Positions 46,782-56,070 are shown, counted from the stretch's first letter. The stretch: DNA of 64,000 nt from Flavobacteriia bacterium (GCA_009924735.1 RFQZ01000007.1:1-64000), one strand, 5' to 3'. Numbers and translations are program-made. The notes: a model not told the origin generated them from the sequence alone.

Positions 46782-47749
46782 TTCAAATCTTGAAGTTTAA
46801 CAAATTCATGCTTCTCCTTGTTCTTTTGAATGAAGGCATCTAATCTTGACAATCCGAAATGCGTGAGGGCTTTAGGGTGACCAATCACAACCAATATAGG
46901 CTCTTGTCTCTTTTCAAACCGATGCAAAGTTTGCTGTAGTTTGGATGCATAATAACCGTCAACGCTTACGCATAAACGGTGAGCGCGTGTTAAAAGGTCA
47001 AATTTAGAACCTCCCCCAGCTGCGGGAACCCCATTTCCTATGCCTTTATGGTCTCTTGGATTCAATCTTCCCAACACAAACAATTTCCAAAAAAAGAGCG
47101 GCGAGTACATCCGTGAAGCGATTGGAAACTCTGTAAACCTAGCATTCTCAACAGGCAAAAGTTCATCTGATTCAAAATGCCAAAAAGGAAGACTTGGTGC
47201 CTTCGTAAAATCATATTGATAAGGTGCCTGGGTATTTTTTCCTTGCTTAAAAACAGAGGAATCGTATCGAATCCCACATTCGTCAAAGGCGCTTGCCAAG
47301 CGTGAAAAAGGCTGTACACACCAACCTCCGGCACGATACGAAAGAATGGGGGTTGACACTTTGTTTTGAATAAATGCATGGTATTTCAGCACGATGGCTT
47401 TGGCTTCTTCGTCGGTAAAATCTGACAACTTGTAATATTCCATGGGGTGACGCCACGCTTCATTTTCCCAAACAGATTTTTCCCAATGGGGATGAATGTG
47501 CAGTCCCGTTTCATGTCCGAGCGCATCCCATTGTTGGACTTGTGAAATCACAGCATGCAAATCCGCGGAAAATTCGGGCAGGTCTTGAAAACGGAGCAGC
47601 GATCCAACATCTGGAAAGAACGTAAACGGAACCTCGTGCTTTTCGGCAACTTCCAAGATGCGTTTTGTAGGCTCAAGCATGCATTTATCTACCGTACCCG
47701 AACGACTGCCAAAAAACAACTCATAATCCCAAGTGATGGCTATTTTCAT
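46778..47749 (-). CDS. NodB-like polysaccharide deacetylase
   Basis: 323 residues. The catalytic Asp is in ITWDYELFFGS and the metal-binding His cluster in HETGLHIHPHWE. Further family motifs are PILSYRAGGWCVQP, YDSSVFKQG and VIGHPKALT. It resembles CE4-type deacetylases acting on amide-linked acetyl groups of amino sugars in surface glycans. It overlaps the AAC(3)-like gene by 4 nt and FemAB by 4 nt. Confidence 0.85.
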   Translation of the reverse strand: MKIAITWDYELFFGSRSGTVDKCMLEPTKRILEVAEKHEVPFTFFPDVGSLLRFQDLPEFSADLHAVISQVQQWDALGHETGLHIHPHWEKSVWENEAWRHPMEYYKLSDFTDEEAKAIVLKYHAFIQNKVSTPILSYRAGGWCVQPFSRLASAFDECGIRYDSSVFKQGKNTQAPYQYDFTKAPSLPFWHFESDELLPVENARFTEFPIASRMYSPLFFWKLFVLGRLNPRDHKGIGNGVPAAGGGSKFDLLTRAHRLCVSVDGYYASKLQQTLHRFEKRQEPILVVIGHPKALTHFGLSRLDAFIQKNKEKHEFVKLQDLK

Positions 47750-48639
47750 AAATCTCCTTGGGGTTTATACATGGTGACTCCCTTGTTTACAAAGGCCGCT
47801 TTCATCGTTTCAAACATTGCCTCAGCATCGAATACCCATGTGGCTGCAGAACCTATTTTTGTTTGAAAACAAGCGTTGTGTGCAAGAAACAAGGGAAAGA
47901 GTTCATCGCAACGTCGTTTCAAGGAATAAACAGGGTTATGAACCTTTGTTTTTACCCAAAGTTCCGCTTTATCTTCTGTAATTACCTTTAGGTTGAATAC
48001 TTCATCAGCGTAAACCGGCACACCAACATCAAAAGCATCTTCCAGGGTATGAAGGTGCGTACCTGCATTTGAAAGTTTCACACCGATGTAAAGAATTTTC
48101 CCTTTGTTCTGAATGAGTTTTCCATACGGAGAATCCCAATGGTAGGGCGTTTCCTTCTGGGCGTGGTCTTTAATGTAATCATTTGAATTTTCACCCCAAG
48201 CAGCGACCGGTTCTGTGGGATGTAGGCTTCGCTTTACCCTTTCTGATTTTCGAAAATACTCCGACACCGCTCCCATCGCGGAGGGCGTATTCATTACATC
48301 AAAGGTTGGATTTTGACGAACATAATCAAACTGCAAGGTAGCAATGGGAGAAGTGGGCATCAGGATAATACCTTCGTAACCAACACATTTTTTCAGTGCA
48401 TCCACCAAGGTTTGTGCTCCATGTTCCAAGAAACCAATTTTTGACAAACTGGCGTGAACCATTAGATGATCTCCTCGCTTTACCCCTGCCGCTTCAAGTT
48501 CGGCGATCAGTTGTTCCGTAGATCGTAAATTTTGTGTTTTCGCGGCTTTTTCAAGCGCATGATGAAATGCACGTTTCCGAAAACCGCGGTACCATCTGAA
48601 AAGAAATGGAGGGATAAAATTTCTTACTTTTTCAAGCAT
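47746..48639 (-). CDS. AAC(3)-family N-acyltransferase
   Basis: 297 residues. The family motifs are VKRGDHLMVHASLSKIGFLEHGAQTLVDALKKCVG, LMPTSPIATLQFDYVRQNPTFDVMNTPSAMGAVSEYFRK, RSLHPTEPVAAWG, DSPYGKLIQNKGKILYIGVKLSNAGTHLHTLED. The founding members acetylate the 3-amino group of aminoglycosides with acetyl-CoA. Embedded in a glycan operon, the substrate is more likely an amino sugar. First gene of the four-gene operon; a near-consensus -7 box TACCTTCG (48654-48647) ends 7 nt before its ATG. Confidence 0.85.
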   Translation of the reverse strand: MLEKVRNFIPPFLFRWYRGFRKRAFHHALEKAAKTQNLRSTEQLIAELEAAGVKRGDHLMVHASLSKIGFLEHGAQTLVDALKKCVGYEGIILMPTSPIATLQFDYVRQNPTFDVMNTPSAMGAVSEYFRKSERVKRSLHPTEPVAAWGENSNDYIKDHAQKETPYHWDSPYGKLIQNKGKILYIGVKLSNAGTHLHTLEDAFDVGVPVYADEVFNLKVITEDKAELWVKTKVHNPVYSLKRRCDELFPLFLAHNACFQTKIGSAATWVFDAEAMFETMKAAFVNKGVTMYKPQGDL

Positions 48640-48646
48640 TTCACTG

Positions 48647-48654
48647 CGAAGGTA
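48647..48654 (-). promoter_or_regulatory. Near-consensus -7 box (TACCTTCG) of the glycan operon
   Basis: One mismatch from TAnnTTTG, placed 7 nt upstream of the AAC(3)-like ATG on the minus strand. Would drive the four overlapping genes. Confidence 0.35.
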
Positions 48655-48757
48655 AGGATAACTAAAAGAATGGCCGAAGGTAAATTATTTCTGAATTTAA
48701 CAAAACTTATCGCAAAGGTGCATTCCATTTTGTATTTTTAGGGTAAAATTAGAATCT

Positions 48758-49123
48758 ATGAGAACGATAATCTTTATTTTTTCCCTCATGACCATTGGTC
48801 TTATGAATGCACAAACCTCTATTGAAGTACGTGCCAAAGATCAAAGCGATCGCATGAAAACGAGTTTAAACTTGACCACTGAGCAATATGCGCAAGTCTA
48901 TGAAATCAACCGCGGCATCCTTATCAAAAACGAAGATGTGAAAAACGGAACCTTTTCAGAAGAATTGAAAAAAGAGATCTTTTACAGCAACCAAAGCGCC
49001 CGAAATGAGATGTTAAAAGGTGTTTTGACCCCAGCGCAATTCGCGCAATTCGAAAAAGATGAAAAGCCTGAAATAAAAAGCAAGTCTTACGAAAAAGCAA
49101 AGGACGAAGAAATTAAAAACTGA
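48758..49123 (+). CDS. Small exported Spy/LTxxQ-like protein
   Basis: 121 residues. The signal peptide ends at LMNAQ (about 19). Two LTxxQ-type motifs are present, LNLTTEQYAQVYEIN and GVLTPAQFAQFEKDEKP, with helix-rich spacing. This is the mark of Spy/CpxP-like periplasmic chaperone-type proteins, though it is short and only loosely matching. It is followed immediately by a terminator, so it is monocistronic. Confidence 0.75.
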   Translation: MRTIIFIFSLMTIGLMNAQTSIEVRAKDQSDRMKTSLNLTTEQYAQVYEINRGILIKNEDVKNGTFSEELKKEIFYSNQSARNEMLKGVLTPAQFAQFEKDEKPEIKSKSYEKAKDEEIKN

Positions 49124-49125
49124 TG

Positions 49126-49152
49126 AAAATCCCGAGAAATCGGGATTTTTTA
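49126..49152 (+). terminator. Intrinsic terminator
   Basis: AAAATCCCGA-GAAA-TCGGGATTTT stem with a GAAA tetraloop followed by T residues, starting 3 nt after the TGA of the Spy-like gene. Confidence 0.85.
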
Positions 49153-49162
49153 CTTTTAAACG

Positions 49163-49170
49163 TACCTTTG
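49163..49170 (+). promoter_or_regulatory. -7 box (TACCTTTG) before a GTG start, leaderless
   Basis: Exact TAnnTTTG, ending 4 nt before the GTG at 49175 that starts the membrane-protein gene. No TTG is seen at -33; the upstream terminator T run occupies that place. Confidence 0.5.
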
Positions 49171-49174
49171 GTTA

Positions 49175-49576
49175 GTGAAACCTACCGTTCCTATTTTCGG
49201 AAAAACAATCCAACTGGGCACAGCTAAAATCTCGGTGCTCCTCCTACTCTTTTGTTTCTTGCTGTATGGAAATTCCATTTCAAACGGCTATGCATTGGAC
49301 GACGAACTTGTCACAAACACAGACCGACAGATTCATCCTTTGGTAGACCAAGGCCTATCAGGAATTCCCTCCATTTTCACCCAAAGTTATTCCGTAAACA
49401 AAGAACAGAATTACGAGTATCGCCCTTTGGTTTTGACAAGTTTTGCGATTGAAAAGACATTCTTTGGGACCTCCGAAAACTGGGTAAAACCCAATCTTAA
49501 TCCTGGCAACGGTCATCCTGTTTTTATCCTTGCCCATTCATACCGAAGTCGTCAACAGCCTCAAAAACCGCGATGA
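49175..49576 (+). pseudogene. 5' part of a frame-broken multi-pass membrane/TPR protein
   Basis: 133 residues in this frame. The N-terminus matches bacterial TMTC-like membrane proteins: TM1 VLLLLFCFLLYGNSISNGYALDDELVTNTDRQIHP and EYRPLVLTSFAIEKTFFGTSENWV. After the ENWV segment (about 49484) the frame reads nonsense (KPNLNPGNGHPV...). The other frame takes over there as NPILILATVILFLSLPIHTEVV. Relative to family members about 30 residues (one transmembrane helix) are missing, so this is an out-of-frame deletion. It is either a real pseudogene or an assembly error. Confidence 0.75.
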
Positions 49577-51407
49577 AATCTTAAGCATGTACTTTTCAAT
49601 CCTCGCGTTAAATTTCTCCTTGAAATACCATAAGGCAAACAAATTAAAGTTTTTACTTTTCTGTACCCTTGCCATTACCGCCGCCCTCTTGAGTAAGAAA
49701 ACCGCTTTGCCATTCATTGCAATCATCCCAATGGCTTTGTTCTATTGTAGAAAACTTGCCTGGAAACCCATCTTGTTGACTTTTATATCCCTAGGCTTGG
49801 GAAGACTTCTGTTCGTACTGTTTAGAAAAGGTTTGGTACAATCTGATAAAATCAGGGATTTCGCCACCCTTGAAAACCCCTTGTTTGGACAAAATTTGAT
49901 CCATCGTATTCCTACGTTTGTGGACACCCTTTTTTGGTACTTCAGGTCGACCTTACTGCATTTCAACTTTCATAGCTATTATGGACTTGGGGGATATGAA
50001 ATCGCTACATTTTCATCGACATCCTTTCTCTTTGCATTGATTTTCCTAATGGGATTGCTCTTCGTTGTCGTGCTTGGATTTATCCATCAAAAGTTTCGTT
50101 TGATTTCCTTTGGCTTACTGTTCTTTATTTTAAGCATTGCCGGGGCTTGCAACCTTCTCTTTCCAATGGTAGGAATTGTCGCCGAGCGTCTCGTTTTCAC
50201 CGGGAGCTTGGGCGTTTTGGTTGCTTTGGTTTTCACGATGGACAGGCTTCAACACCGATTCAATAAACCAAACCTTTCGAAAGTGATGCTGTTGGGATTA
50301 GGCCTCTATGTCTGTCTCAATGGATTCATTGTGGTACAAAGAAACACCGCTTGGAACGACCGAATTACCTTATACCAAACCGATGCAAAGGATTTTCCAT
50401 CGGCAAAAAGCCAAGCTTTGTTGGGACAAGAATTGCAATTTTTGGCAAATGAGGCGTGGCAAAACCTTGACACGGAAACCGCTGCAATATATTTAAAGGT
50501 TCGTGGTGCAAGACAAGCGTATGAAACTGCCATTAAGATTTACCCCAACTATCCAAAAATACAAAACAATTTAGCCACCTTATATTCGGTATACTACTGT
50601 GATGAAGGCGCTGCGATAAAACTCACAAATCAAATCCTTTTGCGGCATAAAGACTACAAGGAAGCACGTTTAAACCACCTTAACGCTTGCCTGAAAGCTT
50701 ATGTAGTTTGGTGTAAAATGAGCCCTTTTGTCGTTTCAGAAAAGCAAGATTACAATCCTTCAAAAAAAATCAATGCCTACCATGCAGACTTTGGGCTGAT
50801 GAATCAGTTTGAGGAAAGAGGGAAATTGATTTTAAAGAATGGCTTAAATCCCAACTCAATTCAAACCCTTGTATCCTATGCCCGAGGGATGGAAACCATG
50901 AATACCAACCTGGCCGACCTCTCCCCTCCGTTCGCAACCAACATAGATGCAGCGCTGCATTCACTTTATGAGGGAAAAACACCAAACCATAACATTTTAG
51001 ACACTTTTCGAAAGGAAATTGTAAAAAAGGATGCGCTGACCATAGGTGCAACTGCTTTTTTGTCGATGCAAAGAAAACTACAGAATGATTGCTTTCAGTC
51101 AGCAGAGGATTATGAAAAGGCATTTCCAAAGGAACGATATGCCGATTTAATGGACCGGTATTTTATGGAAGCCAATGACTTTCAATCCATCATCCGATTG
51201 CACAAAGCATTGATAACCAAAGGCAAAGGAGGGGCAAAAGATTACATACAAATTGGCAATGCCTATGTAAATTTGGGTGATCAAACGAAAGCCGTAAAGG
51301 CATTGAAAAAAGGGTATGATTTTATAGAACAATCGAAACTCCAAAACAAAACATCCGAATTGCAAAGGCTACAGCGTTTTATTGAAAAAATAGAATCCTC
51401 GAATTGA
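49488..51407 (+). pseudogene. 3' part of the frame-broken membrane protein with C-terminal TPRs
   Basis: From the first codon after an in-frame stop (49485-49487) the frame reads NPILILATVILFLSLPIHTE, the highly conserved loop HTEVVNSLKNRDEIL, and then five or six further membrane helices (FLLFCTLAITAALLSK, PILLTFISLGLGRLLFVLF, FLFALIFLMGLLFVVVLGF, LISFGLLFFILSIAGACNLLFP, VMLLGLGLYVCLNGFIV). TPR-like repeats fill residues 250-620 (GARQAYETAIKIYPNYPKIQNNLATLY; YIQIGNAYVNLGDQTKAVKALKKGYDF). A TTG at 49530 could restart translation. It overlaps the sulfotransferase start by 4 nt. Confidence 0.75.
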
Positions 51408-52474
51408 GCGCAAACTTTCAACACCATCACATCATCGGAATTGGTAGGTCAGGCACCACCTTATTGCAATCGTTGTTGAATGCACACCCAGACATTTGGG
51501 CTGGACCTGAAGACTACTTCATTCCCTTTTTTTATCATCGATGGAAAAACAAAACAACCTTTACAGAGAAGGATTTGAAGCGCTTAGAAGCGTTTCACAT
51601 TGCCTTTGGAAAACTTCAACCCTACGTAGGATTTACATTTGACACAACGTCATTTCTTAGGTCAAAACCGGAGGACTTCAATGGAATGGTCAAATGCACC
51701 TACGATTCATTTGTTGATGAATTGAATCCAGTAAAAAAAGCGTCCCTCTACGTAAATAAAAACCCTTTACACTCCCTTTATTTACATGAATTACAAGCAC
51801 TTAACCCTGAATCTAAATTCATTTGGATGATGCGAGATTACAGGGCCAATGTCTATTCTCGCATCCAGAGTGTTCATTTGAAGCGCAGCAATGTGTATTT
51901 TAACGCGGTTCGGTGGGTCTATTTTTACAAAAGAATCAAACAGTTTCAAGATAAAAACCCTAACAAAGTAATGATTCTTCGATACGAAGACCTCGTGCAA
52001 GCGCCTGAAAAGCATTCGGAGAAAGTCCTTGCCTTCCTGAACGCAGACATCCAACATAACCTCCCCTCCTTGTTGTTGCCATACCAAAAAAAATACAAAA
52101 CGGAAGTCGCATCCAACTACCAAGGAATGAAGCGGATGGAAAAAAGATTTGGCGATTTGGCGCAACCGATTCACACCGACACCATCGAAAAATGGAAAAA
52201 GGGGTTGAATGAGCAGCAAATTAGGATCGCCGAAGTGATTTGTGGGAAATGTGGAATTGAACAAAGCTACCAAGCCACCACCCGATGTAATAGAATTCAA
52301 TGGGCTTCCATTCAAATCGCAGCCTTCTTTGTAAAACTATTTGTCTTAACACAACTCCAAAAAGATGTCTTGTTCAATCGCTTACCTGTACCCTTCAAGG
52401 TGAATTATTTTGTAAAATGGGTAGCGAAAATCGACAAAAAGCGTAAAAAAAATGTGGACACCAAAACAACTTGA
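51404..52474 (+). CDS. Sulfotransferase-family protein
   Basis: 356 residues, TTG start overlapping the preceding stop (TTGA). The 5'-phosphosulfate loop for PAPS is IIGIGRSGTTLLQSLLNAHP. A plausible 3'-phosphate region is FIWMMRDYRANVYSRIQS, followed by IMRYEDLVQ-like ILRYEDLVQAPEKHSEKVLAFLN. It probably sulfates a surface glycan or lipid in the cytoplasm from PAPS; the acceptor is unknown. It overlaps the next sulfotransferase gene by 23 nt. Confidence 0.85.
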   Translation: MSANFQHHHIIGIGRSGTTLLQSLLNAHPDIWAGPEDYFIPFFYHRWKNKTTFTEKDLKRLEAFHIAFGKLQPYVGFTFDTTSFLRSKPEDFNGMVKCTYDSFVDELNPVKKASLYVNKNPLHSLYLHELQALNPESKFIWMMRDYRANVYSRIQSVHLKRSNVYFNAVRWVYFYKRIKQFQDKNPNKVMILRYEDLVQAPEKHSEKVLAFLNADIQHNLPSLLLPYQKKYKTEVASNYQGMKRMEKRFGDLAQPIHTDTIEKWKKGLNEQQIRIAEVICGKCGIEQSYQATTRCNRIQWASIQIAAFFVKLFVLTQLQKDVLFNRLPVPFKVNYFVKWVAKIDKKRKKNVDTKTT

Positions 52475-53510
52475 CGAGATCCAAGTTCATTTTATCCTGT
52501 GTACTGAACGCACGGGAAGCTCCTTGTTGGCGAACATGCTAAACATGCATCCAGAACTGATAGTCCCATCAGAAGAGCCTTTCGCGCTTTATTTTCGAAA
52601 AAAATACCAACACAAAACCCATTGGGCCGAAGTGGAGCTCATACACTTTGTCGATGTCTTTTTTGCGCTTTTTGAAAGGAATGTGCACTTGTTCTACGAG
52701 GACAAAAACCGCTTCCTCGCATCTTTACTTGCGCATCGTTCACATTTGAACTATGAAAGACTCATAAAACTGTGTTATTTACATTTTTACGCCGAAGCGA
52801 TAAAACCCAAAGAGGAAGTGAAAATCATACTTGACAAGCAAATGAAGTATGTCTTCCACCAAAAAGAACTTTTCCAACTGTTCCCAAATGCCAAATTCAT
52901 TGTGTGGACACGCGACGTAACGACAAACATTGTCGCCAAACAAGGAAGGTCAATCGATTTTTTTCAACATCCTTTTTACCTGGCCAACATTTGGGAATTG
53001 ACATACAAAACGTGTTTAACTTTACCCAAAGACAGCCATACAATCGTTCATTTTGAGGATTTGCTCAACAACCCAACGGAGACCTTGAAGACCCTCAACG
53101 CTTACCTCGGGTTGAACTATGTTGAGGCACAAAAGAACCATGCAGGCAGCTTTCAACGGTTAATCGAACACAGGAAAGCAAAGTTGAGCAGCACTTTTGT
53201 AGAAAACATCAAAAATTTCCACAGTGGACTTTTGGGGGACATAGACAAGCGGAAATTGGAACAGGGAAAGCAATCGCTACCCAAGGAAATTCAGGATTTG
53301 GTCCGCAACAAAACAAACGCAACGCGTATGGCATTGGGATATGCTCAGGAAAACAAGACCGAACGATTTTCAATCGCGCTAACGCTAAAATGGAATTTCT
53401 ATCGATGGTTGGCGCTTCTCTTTCGTCCATGGCTATGGAAAAGCTATCGCATGCTTCCCTTGCAAATGAAATTGGCTTTGCGAAAGATGCGAAAAGGAAC
53501 TACGGTGTAA
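52452..53510 (+). CDS. Second sulfotransferase-family protein
   Basis: 352 residues. The PAPS loop is FILCTERTGSSLLANMLNMHP near residue 15, with FIVWTRDVTTNIVAKQGRS and VHFEDLLNNPTETLKTLNAYLGLNY further on. It is related to, but clearly diverged from, the upstream gene, so probably an old duplication with a different acceptor. No PAPS synthesis gene is in the window. Confidence 0.82.
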   Translation: MWTPKQLDEIQVHFILCTERTGSSLLANMLNMHPELIVPSEEPFALYFRKKYQHKTHWAEVELIHFVDVFFALFERNVHLFYEDKNRFLASLLAHRSHLNYERLIKLCYLHFYAEAIKPKEEVKIILDKQMKYVFHQKELFQLFPNAKFIVWTRDVTTNIVAKQGRSIDFFQHPFYLANIWELTYKTCLTLPKDSHTIVHFEDLLNNPTETLKTLNAYLGLNYVEAQKNHAGSFQRLIEHRKAKLSSTFVENIKNFHSGLLGDIDKRKLEQGKQSLPKEIQDLVRNKTNATRMALGYAQENKTERFSIALTLKWNFYRWLALLFRPWLWKSYRMLPLQMKLALRKMRKGTTV

Positions 53511-53527
53511 ACCCAATCCGGGTTTAC
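53507..53527. terminator. Hairpin between convergent genes, no T run
   Basis: GTAAACCC-AATCC-GGGTTTAC (8-bp perfect stem) spans the end of the sulfotransferase gene; ettA ends at 53529 on the other strand. No U tract follows on either side, so terminator function is uncertain. Confidence 0.4.
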
Positions 53528-53528
53528 G

Positions 53529-55211
53529 CTAAACCAACTTTCTGTATTTAATTCTCTTAGGTCCGTCGTATCCGAGGCGTTTTTTCTTGTTTTCTTCGTA
53601 CTCGGAATAAGACCCTTCAAACCAATAGGCAACGGATTCTCCTTCAAAAGCAAGAATGTGGGTGCAAATGCGATCCAAGAACCAACGGTCGTGGGAAATC
53701 ACAACGGCACAACCCGCAAAATTCTGAATGCCTTCTTCGAGGGCACGCAAGGTGTTTACATCGATGTCATTGGTCGGCTCATCCAGTAACAAAACATTGG
53801 CTTCGATCATCAAAGTCATGGCAAGGTGCAAGCGGTTTCGTTCCCCACCAGAAAGCACGCCTACTTTCTTATTTTGATCCGATCCGTTAAAGTTAAATTT
53901 TGACAAATAGGCTCGAGAATTGATTTTTTGGTTTCCAATTTCCAGGAATTCTAGGCCATTAGAAACCACATCAAAGATGGATTTATTGGGGTCTAAAGAT
54001 TTATGGTTTTGGTCTACGTAACCCAATTTCACAGTTTCTCCGACTTGAAAAGTTCCTTTATCTGGATTCAATTCTTCCATAATCATTTTGAAGATGGTGG
54101 TTTTTCCAGCACCATTTGGACCGATGATTCCAACGATACCCGCAGGAGGCAAGGTGAAATTCAAATCTTCATAGAGTAATTTGTCACCGAAGGATTTAGC
54201 TACGTGTAGGGCATCAATCACATTGTTCCCCAAACGAGGTCCGTTGGGAATTGGAATTTCCAGTACGGCATCCTTTTCTCTTGCATCTTCAGAGAGCATC
54301 TTCTCATAGTTTTGAAGACGTGCTTTGGATTTGGCTTGACGAGCCTTGGGATTCATTCTTACCCATTCAAGTTCTCGTGTAAGTACTTTTTGACGTTTGG
54401 ATTCGGTTTTCTCCTCTTCCTTCAATCTTTTGGATTTCTGTTCAAGCCAAGAAGTATAATTTCCTTTCCAAGGTATTCCTTCCCCACGGTCTAGTTCTAA
54501 GATCCAACCTGCTACATTGTCAAGGAAATAGCGGTCGTGGGTTACGGCAATGACCGTACCTGCATATTGTTGAAGGTGTTGTTCTAACCAATCGATGGAT
54601 TCAGCGTCCAAGTGGTTGGTAGGCTCATCCAAAAGCAATACATCGGGATTTTGAAGCAAAAGACGACACAATGCCACCCTGCGCTTTTCTCCACCGGATA
54701 AAGTTCCGATTTTTTGGTCGTCAGGTGGACAGCGCAAAGCATCCATGGCACGCTCAATTTTATTGTCTAATTCCCACGCATCCAAGGCATCAATTTTATC
54801 TTGAACCTCCCCTTGTCGCGCAATGAGTTTATCCATTTTATCGGGATCGCTCATGACTTCTTCATCCATAAAGGAATTGTTAATGTCTTCGTATTCTTTG
54901 AGCACATCTACAATTTCCTTTGCGCCTTCCAAGACGATTTCTTTAACGGTTTTATCAAGGTCGAGGTCGGGCTCTTGGGCTAAATATCCTACGGAATACC
55001 CTGAAGCAAACACCACTTCTCCTTGAAAGGATTTGTCCAATCCCGCAATGATTTTCATTACTGTGGATTTTCCAGCGCCATTCAGACCAATGATGCCTAT
55101 TTTCGCCCCATAAAAAAAGGACAGGTAGATGTTTTTAATGATTTGTTTTCCTTGTGGTGTAGACTTAGACACCCCAACCATTGAGAAAATCACTTTCTTA
55201 TCGTCAGACAT
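53529..55211 (-). CDS. ettA: Energy-dependent translational throttle protein EttA (ABC-F)
   Basis: 560 residues. Two ABC domains are seen, with Walker A GLNGAGKST near 42 and GPNGAGKTT near 365. The signatures are LSGGEKRRVALCRLL and LSGGERNRLHLAMTL, and the Walker B motifs VLLLDEPTNHLDAES and VLLLDEPTNDIDVN. The linker between the domains is the charged PtIM helix pair (SKRLKEEEKTESKRQKVLTRELEWVRMNPKARQAKSKARLQNYEKM), which contacts the P-site tRNA. No membrane segments. It gates the first translation elongation step in response to ATP/ADP ratio. Confidence 0.94.
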   Translation of the reverse strand: MSDDKKVIFSMVGVSKSTPQGKQIIKNIYLSFFYGAKIGIIGLNGAGKSTVMKIIAGLDKSFQGEVVFASGYSVGYLAQEPDLDLDKTVKEIVLEGAKEIVDVLKEYEDINNSFMDEEVMSDPDKMDKLIARQGEVQDKIDALDAWELDNKIERAMDALRCPPDDQKIGTLSGGEKRRVALCRLLLQNPDVLLLDEPTNHLDAESIDWLEQHLQQYAGTVIAVTHDRYFLDNVAGWILELDRGEGIPWKGNYTSWLEQKSKRLKEEEKTESKRQKVLTRELEWVRMNPKARQAKSKARLQNYEKMLSEDAREKDAVLEIPIPNGPRLGNNVIDALHVAKSFGDKLLYEDLNFTLPPAGIVGIIGPNGAGKTTIFKMIMEELNPDKGTFQVGETVKLGYVDQNHKSLDPNKSIFDVVSNGLEFLEIGNQKINSRAYLSKFNFNGSDQNKKVGVLSGGERNRLHLAMTLMIEANVLLLDEPTNDIDVNTLRALEEGIQNFAGCAVVISHDRWFLDRICTHILAFEGESVAYWFEGSYSEYEENKKKRLGYDGPKRIKYRKLV

Positions 55212-55214
55212 AGT

Positions 55215-55961
55215 TTATTTGGTTTTATAAATGGAAGGGATAAACAATCCCCATTTTGCGAAACGGTAGCCGATGCTAACACCTACCACACCGAGTCCGT
55301 ATTTAACAGAGCGAGAGAAATTAATGGAGGATGCTTCTTCAAAATACTTTGTGGGACAAGTAACCTCTCCTATTTCATAACCTGCATAAAAAATTTGTGC
55401 GAGCATTTGGTTGTCGAAGACGAAATCATCCGAATTCAACTCAATGTTTATTTTCTCGAAAATTTCTTTCGAAAAAGCGCGATATCCGGAGTGGTATTCC
55501 GATAATTTCTGACCCATTAAAATGTTTTGACCTAAGGTCAACAAACGATTGGCGATGTATTTATAGATGGGCATCCCCCCTTTTATGGCGCCACGACCTA
55601 AAATCCTCGAACCCATGGTCACTGGGTAAACTTCATAAGCAATAACGGATACCATCGCATGAATGAGTTTTGGCGTATATTGATAATCGGGATGAAGCAT
55701 AACAATGATGTCTGCCCCTAATTCCAAAGCCTTGTTGTAACAAGATTTTTGATTTCCTCCGTACCCACGGTTTTTTTCATGCCGAATGACATTTGAAATG
55801 CCAAGCTTACGCCCAACCTCTGCAGTGTCATCCCTACTTGCATCGTCCACCAACACGACCATATCTACGATGTCAAAAGGGATTTCTCGGTAAGTCATTT
55901 CCAAGGTTTCGGATGCGTTGTAGGCAGGAAGCACTACACAAATTTTCTTTTGATTAAGCAT
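55215..55961 (-). CDS. Family 2 glycosyltransferase (dolichyl-phosphate-mannose-synthase-like)
   Basis: 248 residues from the ATG at 55961 (MLNQKKICVVLPAYNAS). The catalytic elements of a GT2 fold are VVLPAYNASETLEMTYREIP, VLVDDASRDDTAEVGRKL, NRGYGGNQKSCYNKALELGADIIVMLHPDYQY, and SGYRAFSKEIFEKI. The end contains one hydrophobic helix (VKYGLGVVGVSIGYRFAKWGLFIPS). It probably transfers a sugar to a polyprenyl phosphate for surface glycans. It starts 3 nt from ettA but has its own promoter. Confidence 0.88.
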   Translation of the reverse strand: MLNQKKICVVLPAYNASETLEMTYREIPFDIVDMVVLVDDASRDDTAEVGRKLGISNVIRHEKNRGYGGNQKSCYNKALELGADIIVMLHPDYQYTPKLIHAMVSVIAYEVYPVTMGSRILGRGAIKGGMPIYKYIANRLLTLGQNILMGQKLSEYHSGYRAFSKEIFEKINIELNSDDFVFDNQMLAQIFYAGYEIGEVTCPTKYFEEASSINFSRSVKYGLGVVGVSIGYRFAKWGLFIPSIYKTK

Positions 55962-55964
55962 GTG

Positions 55965-55972
55965 CAAATTTA
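55965..55972 (-). promoter_or_regulatory. -7 box (TAAATTTG) of the GT2 gene, leaderless start
   Basis: Exact TAnnTTTG on the minus strand, ending 3 nt before the ATG at 55961. Inside this box an in-frame TTG would otherwise be taken as a start; the promoter argues against that. Confidence 0.55.
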
Positions 55973-56042
55973 AGCAGATTTATAAAATAAAACCGTTGAA
56001 AAAGTGTTCAAAACGTTTCTTTATTAGATGCAATACAAATGT

Positions 56043-56070
56043 TTGCGCAATCAATAAAAGATTAAATTTG
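56043..56070 (+). promoter_or_regulatory. fur-family gene promoter TTG-N17-TAAATTTG
   Basis: TTG at 56043-56045 and exact -7 TAAATTTG at 56063-56070, spaced 17 nt. A leader of about 17 nt precedes the TTG start codon at 56092. Probably drives fur, STAS, purA and the OstA-like gene. Confidence 0.65.

Noticed and set aside
47746-48639. Aminoglycoside-resistance gene
   Set aside because: The AAC(3) fold is clear, but it is the first gene of a chromosomal glycan-type operon with no mobile element; resistance is not supported.
49525-49545. Frameshift explained by loss of one CCCAT repeat
   Set aside because: The second frame is family-like further upstream (NPILILATVILF), so the break lies near 49485, not at the CCCAT run.
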